From the NCBI GenBank assembly GCA_946404285.1, contig CAMJDC010000006.1, positions 1 to 35,749 of the forward strand: a stretch of 35,749 bases of DNA, given 5' to 3'. Below are positions 1-9,962 of this stretch, in pieces. The notes under the pieces were generated by a model. The model searched no databases and was not told where the DNA came from. It saw only the letters and a program-made list of their open reading frames with translations. Made by a program: the position numbers and the translations under genes. The first letter of the stretch is position 1; every line of letters starts with the position of its first letter. This DNA is from an uncultured bacterium. Lineage in GTDB: Bacteria > Patescibacteriota > Gracilibacteria > Absconditabacterales > Absconditicoccaceae.

Positions 1-1
1 A

Positions 2-2851
2 CCAGAAATTCATTACAGTATGGTTTATGATAAAGAAAGTCATGAATACTATATTCTGGCCGATGCTTTACTCAAAAAATTCTACAAAAATCCAGAAGAC
101 TATATTTTGGTAAATAAAGTTAAAGGTTCAAAATTAGTATGAACATTCTACATTCCATTATTTGAGTATATAAACAATTCTAAGCTTCCTGCTGAATATA
201 AAGATAGATATTTTCAGATGATACCTTGAGATTATGTAAGTACAGAAGATTGAACAGGTATCGTACATATTGCGCCTACATTCTGACAGGAGGACTTTGA
301 AGTGGTTGCAGATTTATTCTGAGCTGATAGAGCTTTAGATTGGCTATTTATAGCTGTGAATGAATATTGAGAGTTCGATGAACAAGTGCCAGACTACCAA
401 TGACAAAGCGTTTTAACTGTGAATAAAGATATAATTGACCGCTTAAAAGCAGAAAGAAAATTAATCAAATCTGAGTCAATAACACACTCTTATCCTCATT
501 GCTGGAGATGTCATACACCTTTGATTTCCAAAGCAATGTCATCATGGTTTATCAAAGAACAGCAAATGAATACTGCTACACTCGTTGATGCAGAAAAGAT
601 TAGATTCGTGCCAGAAAGTGTTTCAAATAGATTTGTAAATTGACTAAAACAAGCTCCGGATTGGAATGTGGCGAGAAATAGATATCGATGAAGTCCATTG
701 CCAATATGGGCGAATGTAGATGATCCTTTGGATACTTTCTCTCTTTCTACTCTAGAAGAAATGTATCAACTCACTCGTTCATGATCTAAAAATTTGACTA
801 AATTTGTATTTATTCGTCATGGATATACAGATTTTAATCCAACTCGTACACAAGATTCGCGTGGGGATTTGGCACATTTAGATGAAAAATGACAAGAACA
901 AGCAGAACATATTAGACAAGAATTGCAATATTTAAATGCAGAATCTGAAAAAATATTGCTTATTTCTCCTATGGAAAGAGCTCGAGAAACTGCATTACCA
1001 ACTATGAATGATTGGTTTTCTTCAGAACAGGTAAGTGAAATTAGAAAAAAATATGAAGAATATCAAGCAAAATATAGAGAATTGCGAGATTCTAATCAGA
1101 TTATTGAGTATCTTCAGAATCCAGAAAATGATACATTGTTTGATCTTTGAAATGGAGTTTGGTGAGATTTTCGTGCATGTGAATATCTAAAAGTCTCATT
1201 ACAATGAAAATATGAAGAACCATGATTGCAAATAAATCATCCTACTGATTCACCAATAATTCCATGAGATGAATCTATAGATCAAATGTCAAGAAGAGCA
1301 TGAATTATGATTCATAATTTATCAGAGAAATTTGCTACTAAAACTGTAGTAATAATTTCTCATGCTGATCCTATTTGGTGAATGAGATCAACGTTTAGAC
1401 CACTTATTTATGCTAGAGATAAAGCTAAGTATTATCCAAAAAATTGAGAGATAAACGTTCATTATCGAGATAATGATACCAAAACAGAGGTTAATCTTCA
1501 TAAACCATACGTAGATACATATTGGGGAGTGAAAGATTGAAAAACTTACAAGAGGATCCCAGAGGTGATGGATTGCTGGTTTGAATCATGAGCTATGCCA
1601 TTTTGACAGGATCATTATATCTGACAGAAAGAGAAAGAAAGTCAGAGTTATACTGCGGATTTTATTGCCGAATGACTAGATCAGACTAGATGATGGTTCC
1701 GTTCATTACATATTCTAAATCATGCAATCAAATGAAATAATGCTGCAAATAATATCGTAGTAAACTGACTAGTTCTCGCAGAGGATGGAAAGAAAATGTC
1801 AAAGAGTTTGAGGAACTTCCCAGATCCTCGTGGTTTGATAGAGCAGTGGTGATGAGATGCATATAGAATTTATGTATTAAGTGCGCCAGTAGTTCGTGCT
1901 GAGCCTATGAGATTTAGTGAAAAATGAGTAGAGCAGTCATTCAAGGATTATATTCTCCCACTTCAGAATGTATATAATTTCTTTGAAACTTATGCTAAAA
2001 TCGACCAATGGAAATCAGACTGAAATCAGATTTTTGCAATGCGTGATGATAGTGAAATCTCTGATTATAAAGAATTAGTAGAGCAGTTAGTTCGTGTAAA
2101 TCCAGATATAATTCTGACTTCAGATAATGATAAATGAGAAGCCGTTAAATCATTAATCAATAAATATACACCAAAAGCCAAAGATATCGAAATTAAATCA
2201 GCAGATTTATCGGATTATTTTGATTTAGTTAAATGATTTGAAGCTAAACGTGTATTGATTCTTGCATCAGATGACCAGATTAAATCAATATGGAATGCTA
2301 TATCTTGAAAAACTGATAAATCACTAGAAAAATGAGAGATTCTTTCACTTGTAACATATAAAATCACAAATGATTTAGATGCATGGTTGTTATCAGAATT
2401 ACACCAGACTTTAATTAAGGAAGATCAGTTGCTTCAAGCGTATGCTCTCGATGATGCTATTAAAACAACACTTGAATTCTTAGATAAACTAACAAATCGA
2501 TGGTTGCGTCGTAGTAGAAGAAGATTTTGGGCAAACTGAATGGACGCGGACAAAAATGCTGCATATTCAACTTTGTATACGGTTCTCAGGACTTATTTGC
2601 AAATGTTGGCTCCATTCATACCATTCATTACTGAAAAGTTATGGCAAAAGTTGGCTGAATTTTCTCCAGAAAATGTGGATTCAATTCACCTTACATATCG
2701 ACCAATGGCTTCAGAATTATATATTTCTAGAGATTTGATGGAAGAAATTGCTCAAGTTCGTAAGATTATCAAGTTGGCACTATTTGTTCGTGCTAAAAAT
2801 AAGGTGGCAATTAAGCAACCACTTCAAAAATTATCGGTTAAAATGGAATAA
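2..2851 (+). CDS. ileS: Isoleucyl-tRNA synthetase with inserted histidine-phosphatase domain (5' partial)
   Basis: Class I synthetase that charges tRNA-Ile in the cytoplasm. The reading frame enters from the left edge and runs 949 codons to TAA once TGA is read as glycine. It shows the end of the CP1 editing domain (GTGIVHIAP, SYPHCWRC, KAMSSWF), the RNRYWGSPLPIW segment (its W is CGA, its G is TGA), DCWFESG, the KMSKS loop (GKKMSKSLRN) and the anticodon-binding part (RRSRRRFW, HLTYWP). The HIGH-containing N-terminus lies outside the window. About 230 residues of a histidine-phosphatase fold sit between PLPIW and the HKPYVD strand, where ordinary IleRS has a short Zn-ribbon-like element. The C-terminus stops right after QPLQKLSVKME, so the usual ELNVK-containing tail of roughly 120 residues is missing; other frames downstream do not restore it. 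Track ORFs 419, 923 and 2540 are pieces of this gene. Confidence 0.96.
797..1480 (+). other. Histidine phosphatase (phosphoglycerate-mutase-like) domain inside IleRS
   Basis: Domain boundaries are approximate. In order it has the RHG motif (FIRHGYTDFN), a linker HLDEKGQEQAEHIRQEL typical of the family after the first strand, SPMERAWETA (W is CGA) and the second catalytic histidine in VVIISHADPIWGM. The two histidines and two arginines of the phosphate pocket look intact. The acid residue is less certain; the glutamate of FRACEYL is a candidate. It reads through in frame from and into recognisable IleRS sequence, so it is an insertion, not a separate gene. A role for the phosphatase, such as acting on aminoacyl-adenylate by-products, a nucleotide or a 3-phosphoglycerate-like compound, cannot be read from the sequence. 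Confidence 0.88.
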
Positions 2852-2903
2852 AATTCTATAAAGAATATAGTTCATCTTAAGAATTGACTTTTCGAACAAT
2901 TCC

Positions 2904-2931
2904 TTGATTTTTGTTTAGAAATATATATGAT
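2904..2931 (+). promoter_or_regulatory. Promoter for the ncRNA
   Basis: TTGATT and TATGAT separated by 16 bp, placing the transcript start near 2938, just before the structured segment. Confidence 0.6.
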
Positions 2932-2936
2932 TCGAG

Positions 2937-3036
2937 TCCTCATGTAACTCTATATGCCCCACAGATGTGGTGTTGTCCGGAAAGCACTGCGTGGGGACCG
3001 TTTCGCTCCTCCTCGTTATACGGGGAGGAGTTTTTT
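2937..3036 (+). ncRNA. Structured small RNA of about 100 nt, possibly SRP RNA-like
   Basis: A promoter, a GC-rich block in otherwise AT-rich DNA and a strong terminator define a roughly 100-nt transcription unit with no ORF. CCCCAC (2957-2962) pairs with GTGGGG (2991-2996) and encloses an inner hairpin holding GTCCGGAA. The GUCCGGAA string and the size recall domain IV of small bacterial SRP RNA. However, the AGCAG side of the symmetric loop is not clearly present and the 5' and 3' ends do not pair as one long helix, so the family call is weak. That it is an expressed small RNA is better supported than its identity. Confidence 0.5.
3006..3036 (+). terminator. Intrinsic terminator of the ncRNA
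   Basis: CTCCTCCTCG and CGGGGAGGAG form a 10-bp stem with one G-U pair around a short loop, followed by six T. Confidence 0.9.
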
Positions 3037-3043
3037 GTAATTA

Positions 3044-3074
3044 TAAAAAAGAATCTCCGGTAGAGGAGATTCTT
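3044..3074 (-). terminator. Intrinsic terminator for the 3097-3441 gene
   Basis: On the reverse strand AAGAATCTCC pairs with GGAGATTCTT and is followed by a T run. It lies just after the stop codon of the reverse gene and faces the ncRNA terminator. Confidence 0.85.
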
Positions 3075-3096
3075 ATTAATAAAATATGATTTTTGA

Positions 3097-3441
3097 TTAT
3101 TTTTTCATAGTAAGAACTTTTCTGAGTCTACCTCTAGTCCATCAGTTTGCAGGTACGTAAACCATTTCAGAACCTCCGGATGGAGTCTTGATAAATCTAT
3201 ATCCATCAGGATCTACTCTAAGTCTAGTTTCCCAACAAACTTTTCTACCTCTAAGAAACCAGTGATAAGTATTTCATTTGGGGTTAGTCATTACTCCGAT
3301 AGCTCCCCAGTCTTTACCATCATTTAAATCTAATCTTCTTTTTGGATATTCAAATCTTTTAGCTCATTTAGTCCTACTAGCTTGTTTTTGGAGTTGAGCT
3401 TTTTTCTTGGCAATACCTTGTTTATTTGTTCTTGATGCCAT
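3097..3441 (-). CDS. Small basic conserved-looking protein, function unknown
   Basis: 114 residues, read with TGA as Gly, starting MASRTNKQGIAKKKAQ. The N-terminal third is very rich in Lys, Arg and Gln. The rest alternates strand-like segments with many aromatics and glycines (YHWFLRGRKVCWE, DPDGYRFIKTPSGG, VYVPANGW) and ends in a basic tail RGRLRKVLTMKK. No signal peptide or membrane segment is seen. The composition suggests a nucleic-acid or ribosome-associated protein, but I recognise no family. It is monocistronic, has its own terminator and lies directly downstream of tRNA-Thr on the same strand, so the two may share a transcript. Not in the ORF track because of in-frame TGA. Confidence 0.8.
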
Positions 3442-3476
3442 TTTTAATATTAAGTGTAATAAAAGTCTGAATGGTC

Positions 3477-3549
3477 AGCTGGCAACGAGGATCGAACTCG
3501 TGACCTCACCCTTACGAGGGGTGCGCTCTACCGACTGAGCCATGCCAGC
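3477..3549 (-). tRNA. tRNA-Thr (anticodon CGU)
   Basis: A 73-nt cloverleaf without encoded CCA. The acceptor stem GCTGGCA/TGCCAGC, a D arm with GGTAGAGCG, the anticodon stem-loop CACCC-CTCGTAA-GGGTG and the T arm GAGTTCGATCCTC are all present. The loop gives CGU, which reads ACG threonine codons. Confidence 0.97.
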
Positions 3550-3567
3550 ATTTCTCTGACAAGAGAA

Positions 3568-3595
3568 ATTATATTAAATGAATAGGTATTTTCAA
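3568..3595 (-). promoter_or_regulatory. Promoter for tRNA-Thr
   Basis: TTGAAA and a perfect TATAAT separated by 16 bp on the reverse strand, about 20 bp upstream of the mature tRNA. Confidence 0.75.
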
Positions 3596-3610
3596 GTGGA
3601 ATTTATTCTC

Positions 3611-3638
3611 TTGCAACGAATTATAAATTTTTTATACT
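3611..3638 (+). promoter_or_regulatory. Promoter for the truncated uvrB
   Basis: TTGCAA and TATACT with a 16-bp spacer. It places the transcript start near 3645, downstream of any room for a full-length UvrB, which supports the short gene as a genuine unit. Confidence 0.65.
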
Positions 3639-3678
3639 TAATTTTTGTAGAAAATCCTTTTTTTTGAAAATATCGTGG

Positions 3679-4488
3679 ATGATGAGTAAAACTAAATATT
3701 CAAATCAGCTTTCTCAATTTATGCAAAAATTACCAGAAGAACTTGAGAATTTATCTCAATCTGAGCCAGGTGATGCTTTTTTGGATCATATGCTCAAAAA
3801 GTTTGATGAACATATTTCAAAATGAGGTAAAATTTTGCTAATTACATTAACCAAAAAATCGTCGGAAGAGATTACAAATTTTTTGATTTCAAAATGATAT
3901 AAGGCTTTCTATCTTCATTCTGAGGTGGAAACTATGGATAGGTGGGAAATTATCAAAAAATTGAAAACGTGAGTGATAGATATTATAGTTTGAGTAAATC
4001 TTTTGCGTGAAGGAATAGATTTACCTGAAGTAACACTGATTGCTGTGCTTGATGCAGATAAAGAATGATTTTTGCGTTCAACGACGTCTCTTACTCAGAT
4101 AATTTGACGTGCAGCCAGAAATCCAAATAGTGAAGTGATATTGTATGCAGATAGTTTTACTGAATCAATGGTGAAATCATTATGGGAAACTTATCGTCGT
4201 CGCACGATTCAGAATAATTTTAATATTGAGCATCATATTACTCCAAAAGCAGCGCATTCAAACGTTAAAAATCTGGAATCTGTAAAAACTGACGAGGAGT
4301 TGGTTCAACAACAGAATTCTAAATTTACTCGTGGAAAAGTTAAACGTTTAAAAAGGATGACAAAAGCAGAAAAAAATCTGATTATGAAAGATTTGAAAAA
4401 TCAGATGGATGAAGCTATCAAAGAATGGAGATTCGAGGATGCTGCAGTTATTCGTGATCAGATTAAAGAATTAGAAGAGGGAGAATAG
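3679..4488 (+). CDS. uvrB: UvrB C-terminal half (helicase domain 2 plus UVR motif), lacks the ATPase N-terminus
   Basis: 269 residues, ending in TAG. From about residue 45 it matches the second RecA-like domain of UvrB: ILLITLTKKSSEEIT, YLHSEVETMDRWEI, VGVNLLREGIDLPEVTL, DADKEGFLRS, QIIGRAARN, ETYRRRTIQ, then the UvrC-binding UVR motif at the end (EWRFEDAAVIRDQI). Absent are the Walker A domain, the damage-recognition beta-hairpin and domain 2. A promoter lies only 40 bp upstream and the tRNA gene 130 bp upstream, so the missing half is not in this window. Full UvrB is about 650-700 residues. It cannot hydrolyse ATP alone. It may be a relic, a split partner of a UvrB N-terminal half coded elsewhere, or a UvrC-docking protein. 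ATG-ATG at the start; either could be used. Confidence 0.9.
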
Positions 4489-4497
4489 TTTAAAATA

Positions 4498-5016
4498 TTA
4501 CCAAAATGGGTTGTAGATTCCTATAGTTATAAAATTTAATTCATAACCGAAAAATTTACTTCGAAATGTGTGAAATTTTAGACTAGATTTCTGACTATCG
4601 ATTTTTTTTCGTTGTTCATCAGAAATAACCCTTTGTTTTAATAAAACTTCAACTTTTTTAACGTTTTCCTTTATGGTATCTAGATTATCGATATATTCAA
4701 AGTGTCAGCTTCAGAACATAGTTCTGATTAGGGCAAAACATGGATCGTATTTTAGAGATTGTTGTTCGGATAGAGAATATTGAGCTTTCGCTAGTAAATA
4801 GATAACTTCATCAACAGAAGTAGTCAGATTTTGTTTTGCTTTTTTAACATTTTTTAGTGCTAAACGGTGTAGAGGAAAAAATATCAAAATGCTAATTGCA
4901 TATATTAATACAACGATTCATGCAACCATTCACCAAGTTCATTCGGTATGGAAAAAAAAGTTTATTCGCTCTATGTATACATTTCGTATGTCGTTTAGCT
5001 TATCTAGAAATTCCAT
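4498..5016 (-). CDS. Membrane-anchored protein with one TM segment, unknown
   Basis: 172 residues beginning MEFLDKLNDIRNVY. One hydrophobic segment at about residues 28-52 (GMVAGIVVLIYAISILIFF) is followed by a basic patch (HRLALKNVKKAKQ) and a long, probably helical cytoplasmic region (VDEVIYLLAKAQYSL, DTIKENVKKVEVLLKQR). The layout resembles LemA-type or small coiled-coil membrane proteins, but no diagnostic motif is seen. It converges on uvrB with a 9-bp gap and lies just downstream of tilS (22-bp gap) on the same strand, so it is probably cotranscribed with it. Confidence 0.82.
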
Positions 5017-5038
5017 TTAACCAACACAAAAAATAAAA

Positions 5039-6358
5039 TTATTTCCAAATATTCTTCCACATATGAATAACCTTTCCATCTTTTATTGCAAGAGGAATCC
5101 AATCTCTCCACCACATTGGAATTTTTTGATTCAATGCCCAACGGCTTCGTTTCTTCCCAGCAAAAATATCTCAATCCTTTGGTAGTCTAACTTCTCATCA
5201 AATCAATTCATCTCTTGGAATTTGTAAATCAAATCCAAAAAATCTGATATTCTCCATTGATTCAATTTTAAGCGTTATATTTTTTTCAGAATTATTTTTT
5301 CTTTTCCAAAAATCTTTTTTAGCTTTCGTGATGAAAAGCTGTTTTTCGTGGATGAAAAAGTAAACTCATCAAATGTATTTATACCCATTATCTCAATTAT
5401 TCAACCAATTCTTCCACTCATTAACTACAGTCGCAGAAGTCTGAATTTTTAACGTGTGGAAAAGATCAAAAACATCATTCTCATTACATTTCGAAATATT
5501 TTTTTTCCATAAATATGAAAATTCAGCGTTCCATAATGGAAAACTTGGCATGATTTTAAAACTTTCATTCAATTTACTATCTTCAATATTTTCTAACTGT
5601 TTATAGATTCACGCAAAACTTTCCAAAAATTTATTCTCATCTCAATTTTCAGTTCAGTATGTAGAAATTGGATTTAAAATCTGGTTCCTAACTCGATTTC
5701 TTTTGGAAACTGAAACATCTTGGTTAGTTTTATCTTCAAAAAATGGAATTCATACTTCATTACAAATATTCAAAATTTCAGATTTCGTGCTGTTTAATAG
5801 TGGACGACAAACTTTACATTCATTTGGAAGTAAGTGATGATTTTCTACTTCACGCATATTCAGAAAACCGTTGATTCAAGCACCACGCATTAAATTTAAG
5901 AGCGTTGATTCGACTCTATCATTCAAGTGATGACCGAGAAAGATATATGAAGCTTTTGTGGATTTTTGTAACGATGAGAACTGGGAATATCTTCGATTTC
6001 TGAGTGAATTTTCATCGCAGTTTCATCACTCTCTTTCATATAGATGAAAATCTAAACCAGAAAAAAGATCTGACATAAATTTGGCTTCATCTTCACTTTC
6101 AGGTCTGATTTTATGATTACAGTGTGCAATATGAACTTTATTTATATCTAACCCATTCTTATGATAAAAAAACAAAACCTGACTTGCTACAATCATACTA
6201 TCTGCTCCTCACGAAATCGCTAAAATTATATCTTTATCTTTCAATTCCAGACTATTCAAAAGTTTAGTCAGCTTTCCCTGTAATTTTAAAAATAATGAAT
6301 CTTTTGGATATTCAACGAATAAATCTGTATAATGTTTCATCAAGTTTTCTTTCCCCAT
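5039..6358 (-). CDS. tilS: tRNA(Ile)-lysidine synthetase
   Basis: 439 residues. It converts C34 of the CAU-anticodon tRNA-Ile to lysidine with ATP so the tRNA reads AUA. The N-terminal PP-loop is clear: AISGGADSM near residue 48, HCNHKIRPES, GHHLNDRVEST, MRGAG, and RPLL before the KRNWVRNQILNP element. The C-terminal domain ends KKWSRWALNQKIPMWWRDWIPLAI, typical of TilS. Several Trp are CGA. AUA codons are frequent in this genome, which fits the need for the enzyme. The start is uncertain: ATG at 6358 would be nearly leaderless for the promoter at 6366-6393; the in-frame ATG at 6340 (MKHYTDLF) is the alternative. Confidence 0.95.
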
Positions 6359-6365
6359 GGTGAGT

Positions 6366-6393
6366 ATAATAAAGAAAGAGAGAAATATAACAA
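6366..6393 (-). promoter_or_regulatory. Promoter for tilS
   Basis: TTGTTA and TATTAT with a 16-bp spacer. The predicted start lies at or just before the first ATG, implying a leaderless mRNA or use of the internal ATG at 6340. Confidence 0.5.
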
Positions 6394-6405
6394 GGTGAAA
6401 AAGCT

Positions 6406-6993
6406 CTATTCTAATATAGAAAGTACTTCTTTTTTATAATTTTCTTTTCAAATTCTATAAGAATAATGCTTAATCAAAAATATTTTGTATGATTCTCATA
6501 AATACTTATCTAATAATTTGTATGTTTTACTTCCTAGAGCAATTAATTTTAAGCTGCTTCATAAATATGATATTTCTTGTTTAAAGTATTCTATGTTTTC
6601 TTCTACTATATTAGGATTTTTTTTAAGATAAGATGACACTTTATTAGAATCTACCTCAGGATATTTTTTAATTAAGTCTGTAATATAAGAACCCCAAAAT
6701 TTTGTGTCTTTTAAAGCATACCTTAGTTTGTAATCGTTCTGTAATGAGTACCCACTATGAAAATTAGACCAATCAATACTATCGTTAAATCATTTATTTC
6801 AGTGAGTGTTTGATAAATTTAATCAAACAAACACATATCCAGTGTTTAAAATCTTTAATAAGTTGGAATCATTAACTCGCGTCATATCATTAGTATTCGA
6901 CCTAGGAGTTGTAGTTTGTTTTCATCGAACAGTCCAACTTCAAACCTTTCAGTATAATGATTTCATTTTTTCATATACTTGTTTCTCTAGCAT
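6406..6993 (-). CDS. Uracil-DNA-glycosylase-like protein (putative)
   Basis: 195 residues from the ATG at 6993. The pattern YVFVGLNLSNT near the N-terminal third, then FWGSYITDLIKKYPEVDS, then LKLIALGSKTYKLL and a late HYSYR resembles the uracil-DNA glycosylase superfamily: motif 1 GxN, a TDxxK segment, the LG strand and a C-terminal HxS motif. Similarity was judged by eye, so base-excision activity is an inference. An in-frame ATG at 7071 would add 26 residues, but that would leave only 13 bp to the divergent gene, and a weak TTGACT-N16-TTTATT promoter sits in that extension. The body is rich in AT-ending codons and uses TGA for Gly like its neighbours. Confidence 0.72.
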
Positions 6994-7084
6994 TGTTAGC
7001 TCATAAGAATAAATCCTTGCTCTTGTATTAGTCAAGGAAAAAAATAGAAATAAAGCACGTTTATTATACATTTTGATACAGAAA

Positions 7085-7588
7085 ATGAAAGACCAAACAT
7101 TTGAAATAAAAGTAGGAGATTTGCTCAATCAAGTTGCGGTTGATGAGATGACTTTTGAAAATAAAAAGACAAATCTGATTCCGAATCTTAATGAAGATTG
7201 AATCTCAGGTAAAATCAGACTTTCATGAATCGATGACGAAAATGTTTTAGTTGAAATCGAAGAATTGGAATGTGCATTGAATGAAACTTGTGATTATTGC
7301 ACAAAACCTTTCAAAAGAAAAATTGAAATCCAATGATATTCTAGCAGATTTACTCTCAATAAGGAAGAAATAAATTATGCTAATGATGAAGTTCTTTTTT
7401 TTATCGATGAAAAAACTGCTACAATTAATATTGAAGAGATGATTTATCAGGCTGTAGAATTGGAAACTCCATTTGTCTTATATTGTCCAGATTGTGCTAA
7501 AAAACATGAAAATATGGCAGAAGATGAAATTGATGAATCAGATTTTGATTTAGGATGAGAATGATGAAATATAGTATTTCACAAATAA
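7085..7588 (+). CDS. YceD/DUF177-family protein with a CxxC pair
   Basis: 167 residues, starting MKDQTFEIKVGDLLN. The family is linked to 23S rRNA accumulation and, in many bacteria, lies next to rpmF (L32). Key features are the central EELECALNETCDYCTKPFKR, a strand-rich middle, and the later YCPDCAKKH, giving two CxxC pairs that could bind zinc. The acidic C-terminus (MAEDEIDESDFDLGGEGG) is typical of the family. Here the next gene is mltG, 24 bp downstream, not rpmF. First gene of a forward cluster of three; upstream is a divergent reverse gene. Confidence 0.85.
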
Positions 7589-7612
7589 TTTTAGATTTTT
7601 AATTGTATAAAA

Positions 7613-8680
7613 ATGGTTCAAAGAAACGTAAGTTTTAATTATTCAAATCATAGAAGAAAGAAGAAAAAGGGATGAAAAAGACTAATAATTCTTATCATAT
7701 TGTTGGTGTTGTTTATTATTTGATGGATAAAACTATCTCCAAAGGATATTAATTTAGATGGAGTAAAAGTTTCGATAGTAAAATGAAATACGATTTCGAA
7801 ATTTTATGAAGTTTTGGATAGAAATCAGACTTTTTGGATGAAAATGTATGTAAAACGTCATCCGAGTGAAGTACCTAATATTGTCGAGTGAACTTATGCA
7901 TTTAGCGGAACTTATTCTCAAAAGGAGTTTTTGGAACATATTGCTAAATGACCTGAAAAGGAATATATCACATATACAATACTTGAATGATGGTCAATCT
8001 ACGATATAGATGCAGATTTAACTGAAAAATGATATATTAATCAGTGAGAGTATATTTCATATGTAACAAATCCTGCAAAGATTTCGGAATTATCTGAAAG
8101 GTACGAATTCTTTGATTCAAGCTTAAATTCATTAGAGTGATTCTTATATCCAGATACATATTATATAGATGGAAAAATGGAGTTTATAAAACAATTAGTT
8201 TCAATTCAGTTGAATACATTTAATTCAAGAGTTTGGGCTGATTATAAAGCAGGTTTTGATAATGTAAGGAATAACTATGGACTCTCGGTGTATGAGGTGA
8301 TAACTCTTGCTTCAATAGTTGAAAAGGAAGAAAAGAATGATGATAACAAACCAACAGTAGCATGAATTTTCTACAATAGGTTAAGAGACTGAATATTATT
8401 ATGAGCTGATATTACGCTTTGTTATGGATTGGCTCAGCCATATAGTGAATGTACTCCAAATGTTATTGTTAAGCATTTAGATGATACAAATAATAGATAT
8501 AATACTCGTGCACTTGCGTGACTTACTCCAACTCCGATTTGAAATCCATCTGTTTCTACAATTGAGGCTGTATTGTATCCAAATCAGACTTCATATTTGT
8601 TTTATCTTCATTGAGCAGATTGACAAATTCATTATGCAGAAACAAATGCAGAACATGAACAGAATAAAAAATATTTATAA
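7613..8680 (+). CDS. mltG: Endolytic murein transglycosylase MltG
   Basis: 355 residues. MltG cuts nascent glycan strands at the outer face of the membrane and ends peptidoglycan chains. A basic N-terminus (HRRKKKKGGKR) and one TM segment at about residues 24-40 anchor it. A LysM-like region follows (EGTYAFSG, YTILEGWSIYDI). The YceG catalytic domain has LEGFLYPDTYY, ASIVEKEEK with the catalytic Glu near residue 235, GIFYNRLRDGILLGADIT and NTRALAGLTPTPIGNPS. Many of these glycines are TGA, so the track sees only two fragments. It lies between the YceD gene and the patatin (12-bp gap), in an apparent operon. Confidence 0.97.
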
Positions 8681-8692
8681 TTTTTTAAAATA

Positions 8693-9469
8693 ATGGCAGA
8701 AAACAAAAAATATATTCTAGTTCTTTCGTGAGGATGATCTAAATGATTTTATTCCTTATGAATACTTAAAGCATTAGAAGAAAGCTGATTAGAATCACAA
8801 ATTGATGCAATTTTTGGAGTGTCTGCATGAGCAATGATTGCTTGTTATTGGGCAACATGACTAAAAGCTGAGCAAGTTTATTCTAAGCTTTTGGATAATA
8901 TTGGATTCCTTAGTGCAAAAAATTTGAAAATGCCACCAGTAACAAGTATTCTTCAAGAAAAAACTGTACAAAAAATGTATAAAAAGCATCTTCCTATGAT
9001 GTTTTCAAAGTTGAAAAAGAAAGTATATATTTGAGCGACAGATTTAACTACAGGTAAATATAAAATATTTCATACATGAGAGTTAATTCCTCCATTGATG
9101 GGAAGTATTGCATTGCCAGTAATATTTCCTCCAGTTGAATTTTGAGATTATTTGCTTGCAGATGGGTGAATTATTGATAATTTTCCAGTTTTGCGTGCGA
9201 AGAAATTATATCCAGAACATGAAGTAATCGGGGTAACAGTTTCTTCCTACAAGAAACACCAAAAAATTACAAATTTACTTTCAAGTGCAATGGTTTCACG
9301 GAATTTAGTTTTATCAAAAGATATTGAGTGAAATATTAAGGCAACAGATCATCTCTTTTGTAAAAATACAGGGATTTCTACTGCAGAAACGGATAAAGAA
9401 AAATTAGCTCATCTTTATGAGGTTTGATATAAAGATGGAATGAAATATTTTAAAAAGCTGAGAAAATAG
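8693..9469 (+). CDS. Patatin-like phospholipase (RssA type)
   Basis: 258 residues. Ser-Asp lipid acyl hydrolase of the patatin family. The oxyanion loop GGGSKG (residues 13-18), the nucleophile elbow GVSAGA (about residue 45) and the catalytic-Asp motif DGG (about residue 156, LADGGIIDNFP) are complete. In the first two motifs most glycines are TGA, so the gene is invisible under the standard code; this is one of the clearest proofs of recoding in the window. No signal peptide is seen, so a cytoplasmic or membrane-surface role is likely. It is the last gene of the forward cluster and its stop codon lies 5 bp from the convergent nudix gene. Confidence 0.95.
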
Positions 9470-9474
9470 TTTGT

Positions 9475-9882
9475 TTATTTAATACATTTAAAGAATTTGG
9501 CTCATTTCTCAAAAATTTTCTTGTCTGTGGAATATGAGAGTATTTTTTCTATTTTATTATAATTACCGGAAATTACTCAATCTACGTCAGGGAAAAGCTC
9601 ATCTGTCATTTTTTCTTTTACACGCATGGCAAAATATTGAACTTGAACAATTCATTCAAAATTTAGATATTCTGTTGTACCTAAATCTCAAACAATTTGG
9701 CATTCTAATCCAGTTTCTTCTAGTACTTCACGTAATGCGGCTTGTTCAGCATTTTCTCCTGGATCAATATGTCATTTAGGTAAAGATATATCATTATGGC
9801 TATTTCTTTTGACTGCAAAGAAATTTTCACCATCAAAGACTATTCATCATGCCTTTTTTACTACTCAATTTTTTCAGTTCAT
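9475..9882 (-). CDS. Nudix hydrolase
   Basis: 135 residues. The complete Nudix box is present, GHIDPGENAEQAALREVLEETGLE, matching GX5EX7REUXEEXGU, and it sits early in a short single-domain protein. Upstream is the usual GGIVFDGENFFAVKR strand pair. Substrate cannot be told; candidates are damaged nucleotides, diadenosine polyphosphates or NDP-sugars. It starts MNGKNGVVKKAGG, with TGA for several glycines. It lies 80 bp downstream of murI on the same strand and may be the last gene of the holA-murI operon. No clear terminator separates it from the convergent patatin gene. Confidence 0.93.
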
Positions 9883-9962
9883 ATTGGTGAAAATTATATA
9901 AATTTTTATTTACGGTAGGTATAATAAAAAGCTGATATTTTTTTTCAAGTAAAATTGAAAAT

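Noticed and set aside
419-2851. Track ORFs 419, 923, 2540 as separate genes
   Set aside because: They share one frame separated only by TGA and join into one IleRS chain with conserved glycines at those TGA codons.
6994-7071. 26-residue N-terminal extension of the UDG-like protein
   Set aside because: It would leave 13 bp to the divergent yceD start and covers a weak promoter; kept only as an alternative start.
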